A stretch of DNA of 64,000 bases from Phlebotomus papatasi. Taxonomy: Eukaryota > Arthropoda > Insecta > Diptera > Psychodidae. The notes beneath the pieces are model-generated. The model ran no database searches and was not told the origin of the DNA. It saw nothing but the letters and a program-made list of their open reading frames with translations. The stretch lies in NCBI RefSeq assembly GCF_024763615.1, contig NC_077223.1, positions 38,998,627 through 39,062,626 of the forward strand, read 5' to 3'. Shown here piece by piece: positions 21,922-33,589 of the stretch; the stretch's first letter is position 1, and each line of letters begins with the position of its first letter. Position numbers and translations under genes: made by a program.

Positions 21922-22610
21922 ATTTAATGATTCGAAAGATAACTCGTGATGGAAAAGTGCCATAAGGTTGGTTGATCTCAACCATCTCGAAGCTAGGTCG
22001 CTTTTTGAAACCGCATTAAAAGATACCGTAAAGTCTCTCAAATATAAATATCTCAAATTCGTACGTGCACGGCGACCGACGGTTGAATTCAAAATGTCTA
22101 TTTTGGAGTTAATGTTAAAAAAAAATCCATGGTATGGATAATTGAGAATTCTGTGCTGAGCTGACTTCAAATACACTGGTTATCACCGGATAGTCCCCTA
22201 TCTACACGTATAACACGAATCCTTCATCCAATTACTAACTCGTTAATTTTTCATTGACCGGTTCACAACCAATTTGCATCGATCAAAAGATCGCTCAAAA
22301 GCTTAGAAGAAATACAATTGATTTTCAGACAAAAATTACGTATCGGTTCATAACCGCTGCATTATCCGTTCATAATCGATTGGAACCGGTTCAAACATGT
22401 CAGAAATTCCAATGATTTCCAAAGACTAACAACTACAAGTATGATTCCATTCGGTTGAAGAAATACGCTTCAAATAGTCTTTTCACGGACAATTCCACAA
22501 AAAAAAAAACATTCTAAGTGTAGGGGAAGGGCGGAGTAAAGGAAAAATGAGACACATCTTAACGGTTCTTGAATTTTGATCGGATTATTGAGAGGTACTA
22601 CATATATCGT
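21922..22610. repeat. Spacer with decayed ACCGGTTCATAACCGAT repeat
   Basis: 22215-22400 carries, in inverted orientation, CCGGTTCACAACC, CAATTGATTTTCAGACAAAA and CGGTTCATAACCG, matching 42340-42495 and the 3' part of 30606-31958. A lone TA|GGGGAAGGGCGG end occurs at 22521. The rest is unique. Confidence 0.55.
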
Positions 22611-22617
22611 ACAATTA

Positions 22618-22975
22618 TAAAAAAAAGTATTTGTAAAAGGTTGTGAATTCCCATTGGGAACTTACGAAATGTTCGTAAATTGTTTATCCCACAAACAAGT
22701 TTGTAAAAATTTGTACTGTATTCAATAACATTGTTTGTAACATGATCAGATGATAAACATTTTTTATTCTTTTATAAACATTTATTCGTTAACGTTTGTA
22801 AAACATAGAAAAATGTTCGTAAATTTTGTTTTTGTTTTGGTAAATTTTTCTCAGACAAACAAAAATGTACGAACAAATGTTCGTAAGAGCAGGAAAGTGC
22901 TCGTAAAGAAATAATGTTATGAATAACGTTTGTCAAAAAATATAAACTTTATGGACTTGTATATTAGTTGAAAAT
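22618..22975. mobile_element. TTCGTAAATGTTTGT family fragment
   Basis: Shares GTGAATTCCCATTGGGAACTT, ACGAACAAATGTTCGTAA and related motifs with 15834-16236. Ends decayed. Confidence 0.6.
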
Positions 22976-23256
22976 GATTATAATTTTCATAATACAGGGC
23001 AATAAATTTAGCATTGGGATATTTATTTTTGACAAAAGGTAATTAAATCTTTTAATAATTTATTTATGAAATACAATTTAAATTTTAATCCTTTTTATAA
23101 AGTTTTATATGAATTTTTCTAAAATATCAAGGGAAAATATTTAATGATCAAAAATAAAGAAAAAATCAGAGTCTTGACAGCAATGGCCCTAAGAAGTCTA
23201 AAAACATCCAAACAAAATAAGTATGTCCTATCAGAGAATTGTCGAATATGTCAATA

Positions 23257-23452
23257 AGGGAAGTGTCCACCCTTTGCACGGTCTAAAGCTTCATAATGCC
23301 TAATTTTTTTATGTTTTAAAATTTCAAATCTTGAAAACTAGGGGAAAGTGTCCTGTTTTTAAAATATTTTGTGGAGTCACATGTATTCCGAAACATAGGA
23401 AAAAATAGTCATTATGAAGCTCGGGACCGTGCAAAGTATGGACACTTTCCCC
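23257..23452. mobile_element. TA|GGGGAAAGTGTCC hairpin MITE
   Basis: Ends AGGGAAGTGTCCACCCTTTG and CAAAGTATGGACACTTTCCCC, inner arms GCTTCATAATG / CATTATGAAGC, TA flanks (23255-23256, 23453-23454). 196 bp. Confidence 0.85.
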
Positions 23453-23510
23453 TACATTCGCCATGCCTGCATATTACACTACTCCAATTGTCGAAATTCT
23501 TTTGTTGTTA

Positions 23511-23635
23511 GAAGCAATCTTCATCAAAAATTGCTTTTTTTTTTAAAAAATTCTGATGTTTCTGCCTACAAGGATAAGGGAAATTTTCTTTAAAAAGGTA
23601 TTTTTTAAAGAAATTGCTCCAAGTGTGTAGTGGCC
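23511..23635. mobile_element. MITE, CTACACATTGGG family, left-truncated
   Basis: Has AAGCAATCTTCATCAAAAATTG and the right end TTGCTCCAAGTGTGTAGTGGCC, followed by TTA. The outer left ~16 bp are missing although TTA still precedes (23508-23510). Confidence 0.65.
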
Positions 23636-23688
23636 TTAACAGTGTATTGTTCTGTGGAAAAAATCTCCAGTCAAAAATTTGTCTGTAA

Positions 23689-23826
23689 AGGCCTCCACAC
23701 ACTAGGAGCAATTTCTTTAAAAAATGCCTTTTTAAAGAAAATTTTTCCTATCCTGTAGGCAAAAACGTCAGAATTTTTTAAAACAGGCAATTTTTTACGA
23801 AAATTGCTTCTAGTGTGTAGACACCA
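23689..23826. mobile_element. MITE, CTACACATTGGG family (PIF/Harbinger-like)
   Basis: 138 bp with ends AGGCCTCCACACACTAGGAG and CTAGTGTGTAGACACCA, flanked by TAA (23686-23688, 23827-23829). Confidence 0.78.
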
Positions 23827-23919
23827 TAAAATGATGCTTTTTGACAAATAAAAATCCTTCACGAAGTACAGGAAGTGTCACAATGTGCGACGATGCGTCT
23901 AGACGAAAAAGATATTACT

Positions 23920-25473
23920 GGGCCAATCCATCTCAAAACGACCGAAAAAATCGCAAATCGAGGGGTCATGGTCTTAGATGTTTTTGAATTTTACATATGT
24001 TAAAGTACACGATAAAATAATATACCCCTATTTTTTTTCGTCCGAAAAAAAATCCTGGCCGGAGATACATGGCGTCAAAGATGGCGCCTCGCGCTTCATT
24101 CCTCAATTGCGATTTTTAGCAAATATTTTAAAATGCTCTATTTCGGGAACGGGTTGAGATTTCTTCTTACTCTTTTTTTTATTTGAAAGATAATTTTATA
24201 CTCTTTAAAACGATATACTTGATTTTGTATTATCTGCTTAAGTTTTTTTGTAACGGTCTTTTAAAAAAATTTTGAAAAAATTTAAAAATTAATTTTTCTC
24301 AAAAACCCCATTCTCAAAAATTTTGATTTTTTTACTGTTGATCAGTAACATTGAGTACTACATTCCCTGAAAAGGCGAGCTTCCACTTTTGCACTTACTT
24401 TTTTTAAAAAATATTTGAAAAATTACCATATTTTCAAAATTAAAAATAACCAGTTAAACTCAAAATTTTGAGTTCAACTTTTCAGGGAATATAGTACTAC
24501 ATAATACTTATAAACAGCCAAAAAATCAAAATTTCTCGAAATCAAGTTTTTGAAAAAAAAAATTTTTTTTGAGTTTTAAATAAAAATGTCTTTTATTGAC
24601 AAAAATCAAACTTTAAGATACATTTGACACATGTGTCAATATGTAGATTTTTTTTTAAACGGAATTTCAAAAAAATTTTTTTTTGTATTTTTTCAAAAAT
24701 AATCCAAAAAAATTTCCAAAAATTTTTTTTTTGAAAAACTAAAAGAAAACAAAAAAACATAATTAGTACATGTGTTTAATATGATTTAAAGGCTTATTTT
24801 TGTCAATAAAAGACATTTTTATTTAAAACTCAAAAAAATTTTTTTTTTCAAAAACTTGATTTCGAGAAATTTTGATTTTTTGGCTGTTTATAAGTATTAT
24901 GGAGTACTATATTCCCTGAAAAGTTGAACTCAAAATTTTGAGTTTAACTGGTTATTTTTAATTTTGAAAATATGGTAATTTTTCAAATATTTTTTAAAAA
25001 AAGTAAGTGCAAAAGTGGAAGCTCGCCTTTTCAGGGAATGTAGTACTCAATGTTACTGATCAACAGTAAAAAAATCAAAATTTTTGAGAATGGGGTTTTT
25101 GAGAAAAATTAATTTTTAAATTTTTTCAAAATTTTTTTAAAAGACCGTTATAAAAAAACTTAAGCAGATAATACAAAATCAAGTATATCGTTTTAAAGAG
25201 TATAAAATTATCTTTCAAATAAAAAAAAGAATAAGAAGAAATCTTAATCCGTTCCCGAAATAGAGCATTTTAAATTATTTGCTAAAAATCGCAATTGAGG
25301 AATGAAGCGCGAGGCGCCATCTTTGACGCCATGTATCTCCGGCCAGGATTTTTTTTCGGACGAAAAAAAAATAGGGGTATATTATTTTATCGTGTACTTT
25401 AACATATGTAAAATTCAAAAACATCTAAGACCATGAAGGGTACCCCTATGGTCGTCTTGAGATGGATTGGCCC
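23920..25473. mobile_element. 1.55-kb near-perfect palindrome (foldback element)
   Basis: Two arms of about 730 bp mirror each other around a centre near 24700. The outer ends GGGCCAATCCATCTCAA / TTGAGATGGATTGGCCC pair; further in, GATGGCGCCTCGCGCTTCAT and its complement. Flanked by TACT (23916-23919, 25474-25477), a candidate 4-bp TSD. Only the central ~80 bp and a short patch near the ends diverge. No coding frame. If transcribed it would give a stem of over 700 bp. Confidence 0.9.
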
Positions 25474-25477
25474 TACT

Positions 25478-25863
25478 ACATTTTTCAGTGTAGTTGTCCG
25501 CCCTGCAACAATTTATGACTGTGAAATTCTGGTCAGTCTTTGCACTCATTCCAAGCGTCAAGTCCCAGTCCCTGCCCCAGGATATTGCACTCCAATATAT
25601 CCTCTTGCAGAATACCATCTATTTTACTCACTTGTTCTACAACTGAAGAAGATCTGTGCACTATCCAGAGCCATCAATCGAATATTTCAATAAAACAGGA
25701 ACCTAGTCCTCTTGGGAATGTCAGTAATGGCACCCAGAATTGGCAGTCCGAATCCGAAGTGTTACACGGGAGGTTGCCTAGGCGATGTCGAGATTATGGA
25801 GTCCATAGAGAGGAACAAATCACAATGAGACAATTATTTTCAATGAAGGAGGAGACTCTCTGA
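25478..25863 (+). other. Balanced-composition sequence with protein-like frames, unassigned
   Basis: Immediately right of the palindrome, base composition becomes balanced. Two overlapping plus frames (86 and 107 codons) end at 25693 and 25863. The second contains IQSHQSNISIKQEPSPLGNV and ends FSMKEETL. The first begins inside the palindrome, so its start is not meaningful. No family recognised; could be a decayed gene or retroelement piece. Confidence 0.25.
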
Positions 25864-25869
25864 GAGCTA

Positions 25870-27065
25870 AGGAAGTATAGGTAGTTTGTGAAATCTATTA
25901 TCTAAAAAATTTTCCGGGCATAGAAATTACACCTGGATGCTAAAGAGGAGTATGCTAACACTTTTGTGTTAGACACATCGAGGTGAGCTCAAAAGTTTTT
26001 TTTTCTTTTAAAAATTGTAAAATGGAAAATATATACATAATATCACGTAAGGGAGAGTCGTTTAGGTCTCGCACATATTCTGGCTTTCTTTAAACACTTT
26101 ATCTCTTTCCCATATACCTTTAATGAATTTCATATAGTGGTAATGGGTAATCCCCTAAGTACCACATTTCCTGGGAAAATAAGGTTAGATTTATTAAAGG
26201 AATATGGGAAAACATGAAGTGTTTGAAGCCAGAGTTTGTGCGAAGCCTGAAAGACTTCCCATACTTGTAGTAAATATCGAGTAGACCTTACTAGAAGTAG
26301 AAAGTTTGCAGGGATTTGTTTTTGGAGAATTGAGTACACAGGGTACACAAATAATTCTCTTGGATAATAGCTTAATGTTCATCTTGATATATCCACGTGT
26401 AATCCAATACCATAAATTACTACACGCCATTTTTCACTGATAAATCGTTATGTAATTGATATCTATTTGTAGGAGACCCAGCAAAGTATAGAGGATGCAA
26501 ACCACTTCTTTTTGTGGAAGAATATTTATTTTTACGGCGACCCTCAGTAGTTAGATAACAAAAGAGAGAGTTCAACAGGTACTTACTAGAAGAAAGTCTC
26601 AGATTTGAACTTTCCACTGATGCTAGAAATTTATCTTTCCACTTACTTACACTACACTTCATACTGAACATTATCCACTCCAATTTCATTTTTTGGGTAA
26701 AAATTTTATCTTGGTCTGAAGAAGTGTTATTAAAACTTTACTTATACATTGAAGAACAATGGAAAATTACATTCTAAAGTCGCTTCACATGCTTTGTACA
26801 TGTTTTGAGAGAAAGTTCTCAAGTATCAAAAATTAAAAAAAAAATGGCGTTTTTATAAATATCAAAACCCATTATATCTGTAAACAAATAAAAACATAAT
26901 ATTTACTATAAGTAATAACTATTATCGGACACATTGCTGTAGAATAAAAGTAATATGTTCTATTTTATGTGTAATATCGTATAAAATGGTAGTCTTTTCC
27001 CTTCTTTCACACATCATGTCATTCATGTCATTTCTGGAGATGAGACTTTTTTGTTTGAATATTAA
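25870..27065. other. Unassigned sequence, possible decayed coding
   Basis: 26130-26690 has several 70-90 codon minus frames in different phases, with composition less AT-biased than the surroundings. No motif or splice pattern convinces me. Nothing else identified. Confidence 0.3.
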
Positions 27066-27070
27066 CACTA

Positions 27071-27497
27071 GGGTAAGTGTGCCAAATTCCGGCCAGCTTG
27101 CAATTCCGACCACCTTTTTTGTTCCTCGAATTTCCATGATTTTTTAGTTTTTACATATTCTAGAGATTATACAATGCAAAAGAATGACAAAAAATGTAGC
27201 TTTGACAAACGAGATGACGTGAAAAAGACATTGGAAGAAATCCCGAAGGGCAAGAAACTATGAGAATGAAGGTGGCCGAAATTTGGCACCAAAGCTATGT
27301 CTACATTTTTATTCATTTTAAAATGTATTAAAAACGATTTTAAAGTAAATAAAGACGATAAACTGTCTACAAGGTTCTAAGCAACACTCCTAAAGTAGGA
27401 GGAATGAAAAAAATCAATTCCTATTAAAAATATTACATTTCAAACTTGAGACTTTGGCGCTTGCATGCAACTATGCCGAAATTTGGCACACTTACCC
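27071..27497. mobile_element. TA|GGGTAAGTGTGCCAAA element
   Basis: 427 bp with ends GGGTAAGTGTGCCAAATTCC and GAAATTTGGCACACTTACCC, flanked by TA (27069-27070, 27498-27499). GGTGGCCGAAATTTGGCACC is an internal repeat of the end near 27270. Confidence 0.85.
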
Positions 27498-27499
27498 TA

Positions 27500-29200
27500 T
27501 ATAGAACTTGAAAAATTAAAATTTTGCAAGATTATAAAAAAAAGCAATGGAAGTGAATAATTTTAGAAACTTAATTTCACTGACTGGTAAATCGATGATA
27601 AAATGTTTATTTTTTACATGAAACATGTAATCTACTTTGGAAATTTTACTCTTCTACAGAATTAACTAAAATTTTATTTAAAAAAAATGATTTAGAAACA
27701 TCTAAAATTCTTTTCATGCTCTACCAAAACTAAACAGCTAAACAAGATCGCAAGCGATACAAAAATCTTTGAAATATTTCGTTAACCCTCTCCATATTGG
27801 AATTTAAATAAAATCATTTTTATTCAAAATATGTGGGAAGTTTGCGTAGCTTCGTACGGAAAATGTTATCCAAGTTTTAAGATTTTTTACTAAATACCAT
27901 ACAAGTTGAAAAATTAAAATTTAGCGGTGATTTTTACGAAGCTGCTCCGGTTTGCTCAGCTACGTACAAAATTTTCCACCTATGTACGCCTCACTTTCAA
28001 CGTCAACTTTAGATCGGACACAAAAATTTGCACATAAATGTTTAGATGGAACCTTCATCTACTTAATTTAACTGTTTGTAGGAGGTACGATGCGTTTTAA
28101 AGTCAATTTAACTCTAACTTTTCTAACACGCGTTTTTGTGACATTTGGAAAACCAGTTTTTTGCTGCATTCTGACGATTAAGATTGAGCAAGAGATTTTC
28201 ACGGTAAATATTAATCCTAATAAACCTTATATAACTCGTAATAGTTGATTTTCTTCAAAAAGACACTTTTGTGGACAAAATTGTAGAAAAAAGGGGCTGA
28301 GGTTTCCAAGTTTTTCAGAAAATTTGAAGTGTTGCACTAAGTCATGCCCATGGATGAGATTCATTTAGTAACTTAGAAAAAATAAACTTTTACTCAGCTC
28401 TAATATTACGAAATTGACTGGTTTGTGGTTCAAATTTGAATGGATAGTGTCCGATATTTCATTAAAAATGGACCATATTTCAAGCTGTCCGAAATATTAT
28501 CCACTTCCCCTAAATAATTGTCTCTAGTGATTATTTGTCCCCAAAATTTAATTCACAATAGAATTCGTATGTACTACGAGTTTTCTTGTAAAGAAATCTC
28601 AATACTATGAGTTTATGATTGCTATTGAAATACAATGCCATTTATTTTACATAGATAGAAGTTTCTCTTTGAGTATATTTTGAAAAAAAAAAAAAAGAAA
28701 ATGTGAAATATCCCCAGAAGCAAAGAATATAAAATCGATTGTGCCCATTAATGGGGTATGGAATATTTAAATAACTACAAGAGACGTTGTCTCGAGCAAT
28801 AAACCTTTTCTCTCTCCCTACGATTCATATTACATATTGAATTTTGTAGTGTATATTGTAGATTTTCCTGCGAGAGCTATATTTCATTTCCAGAAGGTGA
28901 ATTTTATGAATTGCAAGTAAACGCGAGAATGCTGAAAAAATTGCTAATTACAAATATTCCTAGTAAAAATTAATTATGCAACTGGGAAATTAACTCGGAG
29001 AAAAAAATTGTGGATAACTCAGGTGAGCTGATGGAGCTGATAGTAGTCAAGATTGTGCTGCTAGCTAATGGGTAATACCAATACCAAGCGGTATCGGGAC
29101 AGAGTTTTCTTTCCGAAAGCATTTGTTATAATAATGAAAACAACGAGAAGCCTTTTTTTTAAGTAAAGAAGTGTATTGTGCCGATCAAATTCTGTCGTTC
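27500..29200. other. AT-rich sequence, no supported gene
   Basis: A MITE-like end, CCGAAATATTATCCACTTCCCC, is at 28477-28511 with TGTCCGATATTT at 28449, but the left terminus is not resolved. A poly-A tract lies near 28683. Nothing else found. Confidence 0.35.
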
Positions 29201-29222
29201 AGTTCAGAGAACTCGCTGAAGT

Positions 29223-29468
29223 ATGTCTAGAGAGAGTTGTGTGATAAAGATTTTGTGTGGAAATGGCCTAAATGGTGAAATGTTTGAAAGATTTTTGCGC
29301 GATTGCCCTCGAGCGCTTAAGAAGAAGAATAGCAAAATCACGGTGGTAAAAGTAACACCTCTACGTTGTGATTTTAATAAGTATCAGGGAATATATGGCA
29401 GTATTATTTTTACATTATCTTCATTGTTAAATTTTCGTTTTAAGGGGGACCCTGCATTAGGAGGCTGA
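29223..29468 (+). CDS. Short unidentified frame downstream of an initiator-like motif
   Basis: An 81-codon frame beginning MSRESCVIKILCGNGLNGEM; the middle part, CPRALKKKNSKITVVKVTPL, is basic and protein-like. TCAGTT at 29199-29204 fits the arthropod transcription initiator and lies 22 bp before the ATG. No TATA box or convincing downstream element. Could be the 5' end of a non-LTR retroelement or a host first exon, since the last ~25 codons (after NKYQG) look like AT-rich intron. No homology recognised. A reverse-oriented SINE follows. Confidence 0.3.
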   Translation: MSRESCVIKILCGNGLNGEMFERFLRDCPRALKKKNSKITVVKVTPLRCDFNKYQGIYGSIIFTLSSLLNFRFKGDPALGG

Positions 29469-29502
29469 AAATGAGCTATTCGAGATTTATTTTTAATAAG
29501 AA

Positions 29503-29736
29503 ATTAATAATAACTAATAATAATAATAATAATGGTGGCACAACGTTCCATAGAGGAACTAGGCCTTCCCACAAAAGGAGAGTTCGGGACATCCATTATT
29601 ATTTTTTTCTTGTACAGGGATGGGGTTGTCAGTCCCATGCTCCGTGGAATCAAGTGCAGTGAAGCTCACTGGATGCAATTCGAACACTTTTAACGCCAGA
29701 AAAATTCCTGGTGTCTTAAAAGGGATTCGAACCCGC
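29503..29736 (-). mobile_element. SINE (tRNA-derived), 5'-truncated, minus strand
   Basis: On the minus strand: perfect box B GGGTTCGAATCCC at the start, a central ACCAGGAATTTTTCTGGCGT, then AGGCCTAGTTCCTCTATGGA, CGTTGTGCCACC and an ATTATT tail. Box A is missing. The ACCAGGAATTTTTCTGGCGT core is shared with the plus-strand SINE at 63539. Confidence 0.75.
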
Positions 29737-29949
29737 TTTATGAAATTTTTGGTATATGTTTAGACAGAATTAGAGTGTTAACTTATTTAACATTTGTTTT
29801 GGAAAAAAATGTTAAGTGGTAGACTAATGAGTAGTTTTGTAGAGCGTCTCATTGTAAATTGCATCCATAATTGGTGGAAAATATGCAGCTTGTTATACAT
29901 TATTGTCTGAGAAGATAAATCTAAAAAATTACAATTTTCATACGTGAAT

Positions 29950-30350
29950 GGGGAGATAGGGTACCTTTGAATTGGAGTACCTTTAAAATAAGACTATATT
30001 TTCCCCAATTTTTTTTTAATGAAACTGGTCCCTGTAACGATATAATTTAGCTCCAAAAACTAATTGTGAAGCTGAATACGTCATGGTAAAGCGGTCTTCA
30101 GACTAGAGGTTTAGCTTTGTTCCCGTAGGTTTCAGAATCCTAAATAGCAACCAATTTTATTACTCTTTCGGATTCTAATAGGTCATTTGTCCTTAATAAT
30201 CCAATCCTAAGTTAAATTTCTCAAAATATCTTGACTGATAAGAAATTACAATCGTTAAGCCATATGGCTAAGCCTTAGGTCTGAAGCCCGTATAAGGCTC
30301 AGTTCCATTTAAAAAAGGAGAAAATTGCCCGATTTTAAACTTCAATATGG
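29950..30350. mobile_element. Decayed GTGGGGCACC MITE, interrupted
   Basis: GGTACCTTTGAATTGGAGTA, AACGATATAATTTAGCTCC and TAAGGCTCAGTTCCATTTAA are diverged parts of the family seen intact at 16239. Interrupted at 30090-30292. Confidence 0.65.
30090..30292. mobile_element. GGTCTTCAGACTAGAGG MITE (PIF/Harbinger-like, nested)
   Basis: 203 bp with ends GGTCTTCAGACTAGAGGTTT and AAGCCTTAGGTCTGAAGCC, flanked by TAA (30087-30089, 30293-30295) inside the MITE above, whose intact relatives read CGATAAGGCTC here. A second copy is at 38958. Confidence 0.85.
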
Positions 30351-30605
30351 TGTAAAAAAATAAAATACTTCTCAAAAACCATTTAGGTGCAACTGTAGAA
30401 TAGAATTTATTTATTTAGATCTGCCCAAAAGTTTTATTGGTATTATTTTCGCCAATTTGATAAAATTTTAAAAATGAAAAGTAGAGAAGACGCGCTCCAA
30501 AGTTTTGGATATTTGCTGAAGCTTGTAGACTTCATTGGCGTTCCTTTGCTTTTGTCTCTGTATCTTCGAAAATACTTTGAATTGATTTCTGTGATTTGTT
30601 TGGTA

Positions 30606-31958
30606 TATTTACTGCTCGAACTTAACGGAGAGAGCAGTATTATAATCCCTCAATTTTTTCACCCCCCCCCTAAATTTCCACCTTCCATCCCTGGAGACCA
30701 TTTTTCTCAACAAATCTTCACGTTTCAGATGATTTCTGTGAAATGTTGTCACGCTGATTGTCCGTCTGTTCGTCTGCCCGTCTGTCTGTCCGGCTGTCGC
30801 CAGCCAGCTCTAGAGACCAAACGGTAAGAGATAGCGATTTGGTACCTTCCAGGGACCCCCCATAAGGGCCTCGACAGACCTGAGTATTAGCCGAGAGACG
30901 GCTTAGAGTGATTATATTCGAAATAGTGATTAATGTACATTTCCATCATTTTCCACTAAGTTGTCTCTCGGCTTAAATCGTAAATGTGTCAAGGGCATAA
31001 GGGCTTCGACAGACCTGAGGATTAGCCGAGAGACGGCTTAGAGTGATTATATTCGAAATAGTGATTAATGTACATTTCCATCATTTTCCACTAAGTTGTC
31101 CCTCGGCTTAAATCGTAAATGTGTCAAGGGCATAAGGGCTTCGACAGACCTGAGTATTAGCCGAGAGACGGCTTAGAGTGATTATATTCGAAATAGTGAT
31201 TAATGTACATTTCCATCATTTTCCACTAAGTTGTCTCTCGGCTTAAATCGTAAATGTGTCAAGGGCATAAGGGCTTCGACAGACCTGAGGATTAGCCGAG
31301 AGACGGCTTAGAGTGATTATATTCGAAATAGTGATTAATGTACATTTCCATCATTTTCCACTAAGTCGTCTCTCGGCTTAAGTCGTAAGTGTGTCTAGGG
31401 CATAAGTCTACCCAAGGATCATTAACATGCCCCTCATTTTTCCCCACCCCTCCCCTTCCCCTCCAAAACCATGTTTTTTTGGGATTGATCGAAAACGCGT
31501 CGTGCGATTTTTTTTTCATTTTTGGATATGTTTTAGAGATTACCCAGGCGGATATTTCGTCCTCAGACGAAAATACCGTTGAATCGTTCCTAATAACGGC
31601 TTTTCAAGTTTAAAGGTTAAAAAGACACTAGATAGCGCATTTATCAAGCGAATGGGATCATGTTTGGACTCGTGGGGAAGGTCTTGGAATTTCCTATAAA
31701 ACTGAGTCGGTTCTAATTGGTTTTGACTAGGTAATGAACCGATCCATAACCGATAAATAATTTTTATCTAAAAATCAATTCTATTACTTTTAAAATTATA
31801 TTGGGGGAACTTTTGAGAGATTTATGAATCGGTCTAAATCGTTTGAAAACCGGTAAACAGTAAATGATGCGAAAGTACTTTTGAGAGGTATAGCATCTAA
31901 GTCACGAGTTCAATCATTTCGCAAAGCCTGGAACGCTTTGCCACCCCCTTTGGGTCAA
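30606..31958. repeat. TACTGCTCGAAC repeat family, long copy
   Basis: Starts TTTACTGCTCGAACTTAACG, has a CCCCCCCC run near 30662, a TCTGTCTGTCCG microsatellite, AGAGATAGCGATTTGG, then a 4 x 135 bp array, a TTTTTGGATATGTTTTAGAG block, ACCGATCCATAACCGATAAA, and ends GCAAAGCCTGGAACGCTTTG. Colinear with 4402-4815 apart from the array and middle. The 117-codon frame at 30474-30827 runs from flank into this repeat and is not called. Confidence 0.75.
30864..31403. repeat. Tandem array, four 135-bp units
   Basis: Units start at 30864, 30999, 31134 and 31269 with AAGGGCTTCGACAGACCTGA. Each unit contains its own inverted pair, AGCCGAGAGAC and GTCTCTCGGCT, about 75 bp apart. Units 1 and 3 read GAGTATTAG where 2 and 4 read GAGGATTAG, which suggests doubling of a two-unit block. 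Confidence 0.95.
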
Positions 31959-31959
31959 A

Positions 31960-33160
31960 ATTTTTAAATAGTTTATTTATTGATTTAAGCAATAAAGAAA
32001 AATTGTTTGTTTTTTACTTTGAAATTTGGAATTCTCCCTTAATGTACTGTTCATTTTTAACACCTTTCTGCTGCTGAAGTAAGTGAACTGGAAATATTGG
32101 TGTATAAATAACAAAATTGAGTGCTGAATAACCAGTAAAATACAGTAATACAGACTTTGATCCCCTACTGTTTGTAAGCTTTTCTTTAATTCTAGTGTTT
32201 AAGAATGGTCCTTACCGACCTTACCGATCAGACATGTTAGATCGGACTTTTATCGGATTGGACTTTTAGCGCGGGAATTAAAGAAAAGCTTATCCGCATC
32301 TTTAGACTACGGTACATAATATTAATTAAAAAAATCATTAAAATTTAATTAAAAAGTTTATTTCAAAATTATTACATTTGATTTTGTATCCAAACTAAAA
32401 ATTAACTTGATTGAAGAATGTATGATGATTTTAAACGGAAAATGTATGAGAATTTTCCATTCTGTTTCCCACAATGTTTGGTTTCAATCAAATGAGGTTG
32501 AATTTCATGTTTGACCACAGAAGCTGAGATTATAAAAAAAGAGACTGAGGTATTACAAGGCGAGAAGAAAAATTGTGTTGAAAAAATTTCATCCCTTTCA
32601 GTTCTATAACACAGCACCTTTTTTTTCTAATTAAAGTTGAGTCTACCTTCCGTGTGCTCCATCTTCGTCAAGAAATATCCCTCTCTTTTTTCCTCGTGAC
32701 CTAATGGGCTTTCGAGGTGCGTTTTACCGAAAAACAGAGTCCATTGTGGCCAAATGTTCCAAAAGCTACGTGCATGATACGAGAAGTTTACACTCTGTCG
32801 CTCTCTGTGGGTGGCTTTTGGGGTGGATGATTGCCATATGTATATAAGAACTGAAATACTAGAATCATGGAATAAGGGATGAGGAAAGAGCTTTTGTACG
32901 TAGTGAATAAGTAAATAATTTGATTTATGTTTCTTCACTTCTAATGCACAAATTCATCCACTTCTTAAACACTGGACCATGTCCGAACTACTTTACCATC
33001 TTCATGGCTTTACGTTCCAGTCTCACGAATTCACAGAATAATGGAACTGAAACATTCGCATAAAGAATAGAGTAGATATACCATGTTTCAACTAATGTAC
33101 TCTCGTCTGGATTGAGATAAAAGTTAAATTCGAAATATTTTAGGTAGTTTTAGATACAAA
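31960..33160. other. Spacer without supported gene
   Basis: A 103-codon minus frame at 32627-32938 lacks recognisable motifs. Inverted motifs AAGCTTTTCTTTAATTC (32178) and GAATTAAAGAAAAGCTT (32275) flank about 80 bp, a possible small hairpin element. Confidence 0.35.
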
Positions 33161-33163
33161 GTT

Positions 33164-33565
33164 TTAAAATTGGTTAGTTTAAAGTTGTTGTATTTCAAGT
33201 TGTTGAATTTGGGGTTGTTGAATTTAAAAATTGTTGAATTTTTGTGTATAAACTCAAAAATTGTTGAATTTTTATTTCATTTCGTTTATTTTTTTTTTGC
33301 CTTTATAGACATTTGTAATGTTTTTCCTGTACTCGGGATCCTCCCTAATGCAGATAATTACATCTGATGCTCGGATCTTCACGATATATTTATCATGCAT
33401 ATAAATATTTGATGTTCTATATAACTTTTGCCCAATGAAAAGCATCTCGACTGAAGTATATGTCTTAAACGGAAAATAAACAATTTTTACACAACTTTTG
33501 ATTAAAAATTCAACAACTTCTGTCTGAAAATTCAACAACTTTTGTTCAAAAATTCTACAAATTTG
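33164..33565. mobile_element. FB-like element: inverted arrays of TTGTTGAATTT
   Basis: The left side has at least five irregular copies of TTGTTGAATTT (33180-33270); the right side has copies of AAATTCAACAACTT (33505-33555). About 200 bp of unrelated sequence lies between. Arrays of short tandem repeats in opposite orientation are the architecture of Drosophila foldback (FB) elements. Confidence 0.6.
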
Positions 33566-33589
33566 GTTGAAATACACAAGGCTTCGCAC

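Noticed and set aside
30474..30827. 117-codon plus frame
   Set aside because: Runs from flank into the TACTGCTCGAAC repeat and its TCTGTCTGTCCG microsatellite.
30864..31403. CRISPR-like array
   Set aside because: Units are contiguous 135-bp repeats without unique spacers, in eukaryotic DNA.
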